From NCBI GenBank assembly GCA_013398175.1, contig VZRZ01004144.1, positions 208,930 through 272,929 of the forward strand: DNA of 64,000 nucleotides. Direction: 5' to 3'. This DNA comes from Climacteris rufus. Its lineage: Eukaryota > Chordata > Aves > Passeriformes > Climacteridae. The position numbers and the translations under genes are program-made. Under the pieces are notes generated by a model that searched no databases, was not told where the DNA came from, and saw nothing but the letters and a program-made list of their open reading frames with translations. Positions 1 to 9,105 of the stretch are shown in pieces. Within the stretch, counting starts at the first letter, position 1; each line of letters starts with the position of its first letter.

Positions 1-188
1 TCATCTTTTAAAGGCCCTGCGTGGGTCCCTCCCATTACTGACAGCAGGGGGAAGAGGCTGAACACTATTAGCTGGTGCTGGATTTACAGGTCCTCGTCCA
101 TTGCCTCTCCCACTACCTGCATAAATGTGGCCGTGATTATACGTGAATGGAAATCCACTTGCTTCAGGTCCAGTTTGTAAACCATTTC
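1..188 (-). CDS. NABP1: NABP1 coding exon 6, with stop codon
   Basis: This is the last coding exon. It starts in the split codon Gly148 after a TTTTAG acceptor (189-194) and runs from NGLQTGPEASG to DPRRAFKR and TGA. The stop occupies bases 1-3, so the 3' UTR and poly(A) site lie outside the window. The exon is rich in Gly, Pro, Asn and Ser (residues 149-200) and is probably disordered. In SOSS-B proteins this tail is not needed for the OB fold itself. Confidence 0.96.
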
Positions 189-3100
189 CTAAAAAAACAG
201 AAAAAAGGTTATCACGAGTTCCATGGGTTGAAATCACCAATCCCTTCCATAAGTTTAGCAACAGGGAACACGTGGAATTTGGAGTAACCACCAAACCCTG
301 AAGACCCGAAGGAAAAGCCTCTCTGGCACTGCAAGACCCCAAATCACAGCTTAGCTTTCCCTTCCCAAACTACCTTCCCTCCATCCCTACTCCCCTTCTC
401 ATCTAAAGCAAGAAGGGTCGCAAGTAGCTTTACAATGCCAGCTACTGAGTACAGGCATCATGTAGGTAAAGCCATAATTAAGCTTCTCATCTTACACCTG
501 CTCAAGGCCTTGAACCATTTTCTTATTTAAGATTCTATGTTTAAATACAGCACAAAATGACCCAGACAAGTCAAATGTCAGCATTCAGACTACCACCACT
601 TCTCTTTTGGGGAGTTAACCTGTCAGGAAAGCCACGGTGACTAGCAAGGCTGAAGTTATTTTGAAGTAACAAAATTAAGTAATTTTTAAAGCCAATGTCT
701 TGGGAAGTTTAAAAAGGCATTTCAAGTGCTACAGAAACTCTTTGAAGGCATCCTAAAAAATTAAGATTAGTCAAGTCTCCTTATGTGACACAGGCAGCCC
801 GAATATTCTAATCTCTTCTACAGAAGAAATCCTGAAAACAATATTCAGGAAATGTTCATGCTTACATGCTTGAAGTTCAGGCCCTAGTTTGAAATACGTT
901 TTAGAGGCTAGTACACTTTTACGCCAAGAATGGAGAAACCTGAAGATAAATTTCTTTCTATTCCCATTAAGTGTTTCTCATCTTTTCACTTCTACAAACT
1001 GAAAAGAACTTACCCAGTGGCCCAAAAGTACAAGTACCCATACCACTTGAGGCAGAAATATTATTCTGTTCACCCTGTGCCTTTAGAGAAACACAAAAAA
1101 AAGACATGGATCAGAGGGAGAAAAATCACGTATTTACAGAAAGGGGTTGATTTTTTCCCCTGTGTTCTTACAGTGGCTCCACATGAAATTCATCTACTAC
1201 TTTAAACATCGGTTCATTTTTAGCTATATATCACTTCAGTCCATTTTTCCAGAAGAGTCACATCTGATCACAGCCTAGTGTGAAATATTCAGAACAACGA
1301 GCACTTCATGCCAGAAGCCTCAGAGAAGTTCAACATACCAGTTTGTTCTGCCCAACGTGTTCCGAGTTGGGTTCACTGTAGTTTGGCACTTCTGAGTACA
1401 CCATGCAGAACCTGGGAAGAGATTAGGATTATTAGAAAATTCTAAAGCCATTTCTTAACAGAGTTCTCAATTCCACAATTCACAGAGCATATGTCCGTGA
1501 CACATCCCGTCACCTAGAAGTAATTAATCCAGACCCCACTGTTCAGAGAATATCCACAGATATTAAAAGGCTATTTGATCCCTTTATAGGCTTGTGCTGA
1601 GGCTGCCACATCCTCCTGGTGAGGGCATTTCATTCAAGCAGAGGCAAGTATACATTTACTCAAGGAGGTAAACTGGCCTGAATAAAACAAAAGGTGATGA
1701 AAGGGCTCCCTTTGTTTCTCTTCCAGCTGCACAATCTTGTCCAGCGCCCACTCACGAGGTCACCTGAGGCACTGAGTCACCCAGCCTGCTCCCAGACTGG
1801 GATTGCATTACACCCCTAGAGAAAACTGAAACACTCCCTTACTATGCAGTGCCCCATTAACAGTAATAGCACAGAGGAGCCCAAAACAGGGAATGAAATT
1901 CAAAGCATCCTTTTCCACTCAAGGGGGCTATGGCAGAATAGGCCCATCAACTCACCACATAGAAATTACGGTAGAGAGGAAGATTTGCATCATTACACTG
2001 CTTGGAGTAGTTAAGCAGAAGTGGAGCTCCCACCTGTTGCTTGGAGGCACAACCCAGATAAGGACTCATCACTCCAGCTTGCTGGAGAGCAGCTCAGCTG
2101 GATGACGCTTCTGAGATAATGGATTTACACCAAAAAAGCTCCACAGGTTCTCTCACACAAAATCCATCTGAACACTGGGCATTTCTGAACCATACAGGAA
2201 GAGATGTGGCCACCTCAGAGCCCCACTTCCCTGATGACTATAAGGTTTCCCACAGCCCTTTGTGCAACAGTGGAAATACTCTTCTGGTTAGAAAATGCTG
2301 CTATTTTTTTCTGTTGCTGAAGTATATTACTCATGTTTGTTCTTAGCCAGGAGCTGTTGCCCCAGTCTGTGGGCAGTTTAAAGCAGGTTTAATGAGGCTT
2401 GTTTCTGCTTGGATATGATTCACTGGAGTGACCTTGCTCTTCCTTCCCTGCATTACCTGTCTCTCAAGCATGATACACAAGGCTTCCACTAAAATGAAGT
2501 GGTGAATCAAGATAAGGCCTAGGTAAGCAATGCAGATTCAGTCCCTTGTCATTTACACATTTCCTCCTCCTAGACCTGTGCCAACAATAGAGGCTGATTT
2601 TCCTCAAAGTACCTCCAGTCCAGAGAGGGTTGGAGCTCATTACCATCCATGACAACATATTTTTGCTGCCCTAACTTCCACTTCCTAAGAGCCACCAGGT
2701 CTCATACTTACCGTGGCACTCTCCTGACAAAAGAAGTTTGAACATACAATACTTACTCCCCAATTTTATGCAGCTCCCCTCCTCGTCCCGTGTAAAGTGT
2801 CAGGCATCCTTTCCACAGAGATGCGTACCTGGCCAGAGAAAGCAGAATTGAAGCAGTCTCTTAGTGAATGAGCTGATAGAGGAAGTGGAAGCATGTCATC
2901 TTCCAGGAAGTTTGCAAGTATTACAGATCAGCATGAATGGACTAAAAAAATTCCCAGGGACCCCAACTTCACCCACCCTAATGGTTTAGAGACCCCCATG
3001 TACTACTTCTAGCAGAAGGTACCGGAAGCTCAGCAGACTCCTTTGACAATTCCAGGAAAGCAGCCAATTATTTTGAGATTGGATGCTCTTTTGTTGACTG

Positions 3101-6100
3101 GAGCAACCCTTAAGTCTGGTCCTGCAGAGGAAAGGCATTTTGCCAAAAGCAGTATCTGTGTTATATTCAGTGACAACTCTCAGTTCTGTTTGCAGCAAGA
3201 GCCAGGAAGAACCACCTTTGTTTGCTGAACAGCTACTGCTACTGAATGCATATTACTGAAAGTGCTTACATGCTTAGTATATGCCCTTACCAGATTGGGT
3301 TGTTCTAAAGGCACAAGTTTGACCGTCAAGCTCCAAGTGATGCATAGAAATGCAGTGAAATGATTTTTTTGATTGCAAGAACGTTCCCTTACAAGACAGT
3401 GTGAGTGGACTCTATTTTTTATAATGCCACAACTACAAGTACTGAAATTTGACTCATACAAAACTTTCTGTGAGGGGCATCACATATGTGTAGATAATAA
3501 CTAAAATGCAGACCAGAAACACGGGCACAGTGCAAGGGAGCTAAAAGGAATGTGCATCTTCTAGCAAAGGAATCAGAAGCCTCAGCAACTGCACTCTTGG
3601 GAGTCACCAATAATCTGGCCAAGTCAACACTTCCTTATGCTCCAGGTCTATCTCTGGAACATAGATAAGAAAGCTTCCTCTTGCCCTTTGCCTTATCTGC
3701 GGAGACTGGGAGACATCCAGCCACACACAGGGCCTTGAAGAGGCACCGGGGGAGTCACATTGGCCAGACCAGGACAGTACTGCCAGTGCAATGATAACCT
3801 ACTCTGTACTTCAGCACAGGCACTCTAACTGTAGATACTATCTTGGGAGCTTTCCATCCAGAACCAGGACTAATGTTTCTCACTTTGTAGTACTACCTTT
3901 CACTTTAAGGATTCCCTTAACGCTTAACCTTTAATAAGCAGCTAGATGGGCAGTCTTGTGGCAGAAAACAAAGCAAAAGAGCTACCGAACAATAAATGTG
4001 AGTGAAACATACATTTACTGGGACAGGACCCAGCAAATCATGTGACTAACAACCTCCAGCACAAAGTTATTCCACGTATGCAAGTATTTGCTTTTATCTC
4101 AAAAAGAGCTGGCCATAAAGCACTAAAGTCCACCACTAACTTCAAATTTAGAAATATAAACTGCAACAGCTTCCTGTAAATGGGCTCATCAGCCAGTGAC
4201 AAAAGTAAGCAACACTGTCTGCTTTTGCAGAGGAATGCATCTGCAGCTTAAAATTCAGCAAGGGAAAAAAAAGGGCATGTTTACACGTGGGATAAGTTTT
4301 GTGGATAAGCTGGATAAGTTTTCTGCCTGTAAAGGTGGGCATCCTGCACTGAAAAGTCAATTAGCTCACAGAGCTGAAATTTACCTGCCCTGCAATGGCA
4401 ACATCACACACTCAATTCTATTTAAATATAAAACTGTGTTTGGAGAAGCCTGTGTGCCAGCATGAAGGCATTTTTCTGAGGATGAAAGCCAAACCAGAAT
4501 GCATTGAGCTTTTGCCATTTCACTCCTTCTGCAGTCCTAAGGGAGCATGCAATTCATGTAAATGAAGGCATGACTTTGCCACCCACCAGAAACAGTGATG
4601 TCAGCTCATAAATTTAATTCATACCAGCCAAACTCAGATTTTTATATTAAAGGATGCCATTACTCTCCCATTTGTTACACAGAAACCCCAGGGCAGTTAC
4701 AGTAAGCCAGTCACAGAGGGGAGCACAGCAACACTGCTGAACAGCATCGCTCTTAATTTGCTTCAATGTCATCTACACACAGGGCTTTGTGCTGGCCCAG
4801 AGCTCTGGTTTAGTTCCACCCATCCCTGTGCTCCATGTGCTCTCCACGCAAGCAGCCTTCCCCAGAACCACCTCTGCTGAGGAGTCAGCCCATTTCGTGT
4901 AAAAGGACATTTGCATAGGAGGAAGCAGCTGTAGTTTTGGTGTCAAGGGTCATCCAATCTCAGTCCAGAACCGAGAATTACACTAAAATGAGCAACTTAA
5001 AAACAGCTCAGTTAGCAGCCTCACTGAGTCACCTTTCACCTACATTTCATAAAAACAAATTAACAGGACCTTACACACACTGCAGTTCCACCATGTCCTG
5101 CAGTGCTGTAGGCCAAAGTTTCAGTGTAATGGATTTTTAAGTGTAACCTAAGTGACATGAACAACTCAAATGAAAGTGACTATTGCTTTGTTACTGACGA
5201 TTTAAGTGACACAAAAAAGGATTTTCAGATTGACTCTAATACTCTTTCTCACAGTTGATAAACATAGGTTTGGGGTTTTACGTTTCGGGTGCTTTAATTA
5301 AATCACCTCGGAGAAATTATTTGCACCTAACCAAACTAGCACAGTGCCGCCCTAGCATTAATTTTTACAACGAAACTGAAAAGGTTCTTTGCCTGTCGTT
5401 TTTGTTAAACCCATTGCAAGGAAAGGCAACTTTTCTACATGAAAGATGTAATCATCCCCTCCTTTAATTAAGGAGGTGACTGCCAGAGTAAAGAACTAGC
5501 TGTGAAAATAAGAACATGCTTAGGACTTCCCCTGCTTGATTTACAGACCAGGACTGACTGTTGCATTCCTCCCTGCCCCAGAATAAGTATTTTCCTAGGA
5601 AGCTTTTTCAAAGCCAGCCTAAGCCTCTTCACCACCACCTTGTCTTTACAAACCCAAGCCCCTCCTAGCCTGTACGCTCACGCTAGGCATGTTCTGGCCT
5701 GGAAAAGGTGGGTTTAATTTGGCGAGTGAACTTAGGGCGCCGGCTCGGTAACAGGGAGCCGGTCCGAGGGGGCAGCCGTGTCCCCCGCGCCCCGGGAGGT
5801 GCGGCCGCGCCGCCCGCAGCCCCGCGGGTGACAAAGGCTGCGCGGCCCGGCGGGCGCGGGGCGGCCCCGTACGCACCCTTTGGTCAGGCGGATGATGTCC
5901 CCCGGCTGGATGAGGCCGCCGATCTCGTCCCACACGCAGATGGTGATGCTGCCCGTCTTGTCCGCCACCTTGCAGGACCTCACCTCGTGCCCGTCCTTCG
6001 TCTTCGTGACTCGCCCTGCGGGGAGAAGCGCGGCTCAGGGGGGGCACGGCGCCGCCGCCCCCCCCGCCCGCCGTGACACGCGTGGGCGGCCCGGGGGTGG

Positions 6101-6212
6101 GGCGTGCCGGGCGCCACTTACCGATCTCCAGCACAATAAAGATGACATTTAAGTTTTTCAGTCCGGGTTTTATGTCTTTTATGAGGAAATACGTGTCGCT
6201 CGCCGCGCTCAT
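1..6212 (-). CDS. NABP1: SOSS complex subunit B2 / single-stranded DNA-binding protein 2, six coding exons, complete
   Basis: Exons, in transcript order: 6122-6212, 5877-6015, 2757-2828, 1339-1411, 1014-1080, 1-188. All introns are GT-AG on the minus strand, and the join is 630 nt, giving 209 residues plus TGA; human NABP1 is about 204. Residues about 8-108 are the OB fold, with DIKPGLKNLN at 13-22, VADKTGSITI at 47-56 and LIQPGDIIRL at 65-74. The aromatic positions known to touch ssDNA in the paralogue NABP2 (W55, Y74, F78, Y85) align with W59, Y78, W82 and Y89. A low-complexity Gly/Asn/Ser/Pro tail follows and ends SNGRDPRRAFKR, the NABP1 ending; NABP2 ends differently. In the family, the protein binds ssDNA in the nucleus and joins INTS3 and INIP in the SOSS complex for double-strand-break signalling and repair. 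The start at 6212 is the first in-frame ATG; the frame stays open upstream but holds no other ATG. Confidence 0.96.
189..1013 (-). other. NABP1: NABP1 intron 5
   Basis: This is the intron between coding exons 5 and 6, bounded by GTAAGT on the exon 5 side and TTTTAG on the exon 6 side. The open frame runs on from exon 6 into this intron but has no similarity to NABP1 tails. No repeat was recognised. Confidence 0.85.
1014..1080 (-). CDS. NABP1: NABP1 coding exon 5
   Basis: This 67-nt exon codes for residues 126-147 and the first base of Gly148, from AQGEQNNISASSG to MGTCTFGPLG. It matches the human tail segment around MGTGTFGPVG. The acceptor is CTAAAG and the donor GTAAGT. The sequence before the conserved TFGP block has diverged, as expected in a disordered linker. 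Confidence 0.92.
1339..1411 (-). CDS. NABP1: NABP1 coding exon 4
   Basis: This 73-nt exon codes for FCMVYSEVPNYSEPNSEHVG and QNKL (residues 102-125). It closes the OB fold with the family signature FCMVYSEVPN and starts the flexible tail. The acceptor is CCCAG and the donor GTATGT. The following intron is short (258 nt, 1081-1338). Confidence 0.95.
1412..2756 (-). other. NABP1: NABP1 intron 3
   Basis: A 1345-nt intron between coding exons 3 and 4, with donor GTAAGT and acceptor CCCAG on the minus strand. I see no further exon or recognisable repeat in it. Confidence 0.85.
2757..2828 (-). CDS. NABP1: NABP1 coding exon 3
   Basis: This 72-nt exon codes for YASLWKGCLTLYTGRGGELH and KIG, residues 78-100, with the split codons Gly77 and Glu101 on either side. 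It is too short to show as a long open frame and was found by translating between splice sites. It carries Y78, W82 and Y89, which match DNA-contacting positions of NABP2. The acceptor is GGCCAG and the donor GTAAGT. Its length is a multiple of three, so skipping it would keep the frame but remove part of the OB fold. Confidence 0.95.
2829..5876 (-). other. NABP1: NABP1 intron 2
   Basis: The largest intron of the gene. I see no coding exon, no recognisable CR1 end and no RNA gene in it. It becomes GC-rich and CpG-rich only above about 5740, next to exon 2. The open frames in it are short and resemble nothing I know. Confidence 0.8.
5877..6015 (-). CDS. NABP1: NABP1 coding exon 2
   Basis: This exon codes for residues 31-76 and two bases of Gly77, the core of the OB fold, including RVTKTKDGHEVRSCKVADKT and W59. 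The acceptor CAG is at 6016-6018 and the donor is GTGCGT at 5871-5876. Intron 2 is the longest, at 3048 nt (2829-5876). Confidence 0.96.
6122..6212 (-). CDS. NABP1: NABP1 coding exon 1
   Basis: This exon codes for residues 1-30 and the first base of Gly31. It starts MSAASDTYFLIKDIKPG and ends VFIVLEI-like (here VIFIVLEI) at a GTAAGT donor (6116-6121). The first ten residues differ from the mammalian N terminus, which is the least conserved part of the family. Intron 1 is only 106 nt (6016-6121) and GC-rich. Confidence 0.95.
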
Positions 6213-6473
6213 GCTGCGGCCGGCGCGGGGCTGAGGGCTAGCGGGGCGGGCCGAGCCCGCATCCCGCGGGGTAGCAGAAGCAGCGCGGGGCCGGCCAGGG
6301 GGGCACCGGCGACCCTCACAAGGGACGGGGACACGAGCACCGAGGGGCTGTGCAGTGACTGTGCGGCACGCCCGACCCCCACCGCTCCCTCTCCACACCG
6401 ACACGACCGGCACAGCCCCCACCCCGCCTCCCGCTCCCGCCGGCACTGAGGAGCACACGTGCGCCCCGCTCAG

Positions 6474-6480
6474 CTTTATA
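6474..6480 (-). promoter_or_regulatory. NABP1: TATA box (TATAAAG) of NABP1
   Basis: The minus strand reads TATAAAG inside otherwise GC-rich sequence. It is about 262 bases upstream of the ATG and on the right strand. If used, transcription would start near 6445-6450, giving a 5' UTR of about 235 nt. The distance is inferred; no transcript is available. Confidence 0.5.
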
Positions 6481-6600
6481 CCGCCCGGGCGCCACCAACC
6501 CGGGTGCCGGGCGGGGGCCAATGCAACGAATGGAACCGTCCGGGGCACGCGGAGCGCCGGGAGTGGGTAACGGGCGGGCGCGAGCCGGCGCCGCGCGTTG

Positions 6601-6605
6601 ATTGG
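6601..6605 (-). promoter_or_regulatory. NABP1: CCAAT box, NABP1 promoter
   Basis: The minus strand reads GCCAATCA, a good NF-Y site, about 120 bases upstream of the TATA box. A second CCAAT, in plus orientation (GGCCAATGC), lies near 6517-6525. NF-Y works in either orientation. Confidence 0.5.
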
Positions 6606-6616
6606 CCGGCGCTGCG

Positions 6617-6627
6617 GCCGCCATTTT
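6617..6627 (+). promoter_or_regulatory. YY1-like motif GCCGCCATTTT
   Basis: The site matches the reverse complement of the YY1 core (AAnATGGCGGC). A related site, GCGCCATTTT, lies at 6805-6814. YY1 sites often lie close to transcription starts of CpG-island genes, sometimes just downstream. Their plus-strand position upstream of NABP1 leaves open whether they serve NABP1 or a divergent transcript. Confidence 0.45.
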
Positions 6628-6830
6628 CTCCTTCTCGGGGCGCTGCCGCCGGCGAGCAGGGGTTGTGTTGCCGCGGGTGCCCCCCTTCAGCTCACCCTGC
6701 CTCTCCTCACCCCCCACCCACGCACTGATTTCCCGCCGGGGAACAGCCCCGGGAGCGCGGCCGGTGCGGCAGAGCGGAGTTAGGGAGCGGTTCGCAGTTC
6801 TCCCGCGCCATTTTAAGCCGCGGCTGTAAC

Positions 6831-8684
6831 ACCCAGAGGAGCCTCGTCACAGAGGTTTCCTGGATTTCTCGGCAGTTCTGCCCTCCTTCAAGGAGGAAAA
6901 CAAAAAAATTAAAGATTTGTGAGTTAGTAGTTCGAGGGAGTGTTGATGTTGGTCTCCACCAGAGAAAGGGCTGTTATGGGGGCCTGAAGAGAGGGCGGTG
7001 GTGCCGCGGGCGCCTCAGGGCTTGGCAGGGCTGCACCACATCATTCTGCCCCTGCGACCAAGTGCTCCTGGGATGTAGGAAAAGCCAAAGGTTAGCAGTA
7101 CCGTGCATTAAGCTTCTCTGTGCTAAAAATGTGAGCCTAAACCCTGATTAACACCAAAAAAAAAAAAAAAAAAAGCTATCAAAGCACCTCGAATTCTGCC
7201 AGCAGTTTCCTGAGGAGATGCAGTGTTCCTTTGAGCTTGGCTACAGGCAGGGTGTAAAACATGAGGGAAGGGCAGCTTCTCAAGTGAAGCAGAGGCAATG
7301 AGGTAGTTCACAAGCCCCCACAGCCTTGTGGCTTCCTTGGCTGGAGGGTCCTGAGGAGATAGCTCCCTGCCACAGAACAGCCCAAAGGCGTGCAGACGGT
7401 CCTGTAATTCAGCTCTTCCCCCTTAGGAAAGGTAGCAGAGCAGTATGCAAGCACTCTGCTGCTCCTTTTCAGAGCCCAACTTAGCTAGCTGGGCTTTCCC
7501 TTTCTATTTCTGTGAGCAGAAATCCATAGATGACAGCAGTTGTGAAATGCCTGGCCACACGTTCTGCCGCACGGGAGCTCTGGCCCAGCGAATGTTGAGC
7601 AATGTTAGTGTGTAGGCAGCAAAGCAGCCTTGCTGGGTGCACTCGGTGCTCGGAATGAAACATGCTGCCTGCAGGAATCTGAAAGGAAGGCAACAAGAGC
7701 CACAGGAGAGTTTGCTTAAAGCCCCCAAGAGCTTAATCCACTTCTGTTCCAAATCCTTCAATGAGTGCAGATGGAGGGGGTGACAGACTCCCTCAGGGGC
7801 CTGTCTCCTGGCTGGCTCTATAATATGGTAGCACTAAAATTTTCACAGCCATCAACTGTATTTCAGTACATGAATGGCTTTAATTTAGTCACTTGGGAAG
7901 GATTTCAAACCAAACTCCAGGAATGACTGTCCCTGGCAAAGGTTGGACAAAAACACTTTTATCTTTAGAATGGGTAAAATTTTTCCCTACATCTGTTGTT
8001 TTTCTGCCTTCATTTCTACCTTTTGTCTGCCCCATCTATTTAGAGTAATTGGAAAGAATAATTTTGTATCCTGTGTTTTCATCCACAAGCACATCAGATT
8101 TGAGGAGAACCTTTCATTTTTCAAGGAAAAAAAACCCAACCAGTTCAAAGACTTTATTCACCTTATGGCAAGACTCAGGCAGAAAGGAAGTCACAAGGGT
8201 GGTTAGCTCCAAAGCAGCAAACACTAAAACATTTCACCGAGAATACACTTGTAGCCGTGTCTGACTGGTAAGATAGTTTCAGGTGAACATCTGTCCAGGA
8301 AGGCAAGTGCCAGTCTTACAGAGCAGACAGGTGCAAAGGACACCAGATCTGGGCTCCAGGCCACCTCACAGCCAGTACAGCTGGAAATGCTGCATCAGGC
8401 CTGCAGCAGGGAGTGCAGGGGCCAGCAGTGAGTGTGGAAGGAGGTGGATTCATTTTATACCAAAGTTCATTTTAAAGCTGGTAGGAAAAGGTTTAAACTG
8501 GCTGTGACAATACAGCAGGCGGGGCCCAAGCAATGTGGGAGAGTTCAAGAGCACACTGACAACTCTCTGGCATCTTTGATCGAGGAACTAATAAGCCAGT
8601 GTGCTCTCCTGGAACCTCATACTTAGAATCAAGGAAGAACTGGTTGGAGACATGAAGGTGGGTCAGCACTGGGTGCAGTGCCTG
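6831..8684. other. Non-coding interval upstream of NABP1
   Basis: No gene recognised. It holds a 19-base poly(A) run at 7156-7174 and otherwise unique-looking sequence of moderate GC. Open frames are short on both strands and show no domain. Confidence 0.7.
7156..7174 (+). repeat. Poly(A) run (19 A)
   Basis: Nineteen consecutive A bases follow ACACC. No recognisable retroposon body precedes it on the plus strand. Confidence 0.95.
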
Positions 8685-8900
8685 TGAGATGGTGGAGTTT
8701 AGGTTTCTAAGAGGAGACAGTGGCACAAAAGGCAGGACCACAATGGTGATTTTGAAGAGTAGACTTTGGGCTCTTCAGAGATCTGCTTGTGATATGGTAC
8801 TGGAGACCAGAGGCATCCAGAAAGGCTGCCTGGCTTTCAAAGAGTACCTGCAAATGCTGCAAAGGTCCATCCCAAGCATAAACAACAAGAGGGAGGCAGA
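8685..8900 (+). mobile_element. Decayed ERVL-like internal fragment
   Basis: The stretch beginning GATGGTGGAGTTTAGG and including CTCTTCAGAGATCTGCTTG resembles a bird ERVL-type repeat that I recognise from memory. It has many substitutions and no useful reading frame. It runs directly into a CR1-like end, so the two may be nested or the whole may be one composite repeat. The family assignment is tentative. Confidence 0.4.
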
Positions 8901-9105
8901 CTCTTCTCAGTAGTACTCACTGACAGGATAAGACACACAAACTGAAACACATCAGATTCCACCTGAACACAAGAAAACAGGTTGGTTTTTTTTTTTTCAC
9001 TGTGAGAGTGCTCAAAAACAAGTCAGAAAGGTGGTGGAATCTGCCTCCATGGAGATACTCAAAGCCTAACTGGACACCATTCTTGGCAACCTGTGCTAGC
9101 TCACC
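8901..9105 (+). mobile_element. CR1 LINE fragment, 3' portion
   Basis: The order matches the CR1 region before the 3' end. It runs from a diverged 'CAGTAGTACTCACTGACAGG', through 'TTCCACCTGAACACAAGAAA' and 'CACTGTGAGAGTG', to 'GGAGATACTCAAAGCCTAAC' and 'TGGACACCATTCTTGGCAAC'. The terminal tail is missing or unrecognisable. A T run at 8987-8998 interrupts it. It is a dead copy. Confidence 0.72.

Larger units (their letters stand above)
5740..6830. promoter_or_regulatory. NABP1: CpG island at the NABP1 5' end
   Basis: The region is very GC-rich with many CpG dinucleotides, in sharp contrast to the AT-richer DNA on both sides. It covers coding exons 1 and 2, intron 1, the presumed 5' UTR and the promoter. 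Long open frames on both strands here are a by-product of high GC. A CpG-island promoter fits a broadly expressed repair gene. It extends about 350 bases beyond the TATA box, so it could also start a divergent plus-strand transcript. Confidence 0.88.

Noticed and set aside
5646..6548. 300-codon open frame on the minus strand
   Set aside because: It is the NABP1 exon 1 frame read through intron and GC-rich flanks; it opens with GTG. Only 6122-6212 in it is coding in this frame.
7156..7174. Poly(A) run as the tail of a processed pseudogene
   Set aside because: No protein-like or RNA-like body precedes it; it is treated as a simple repeat.
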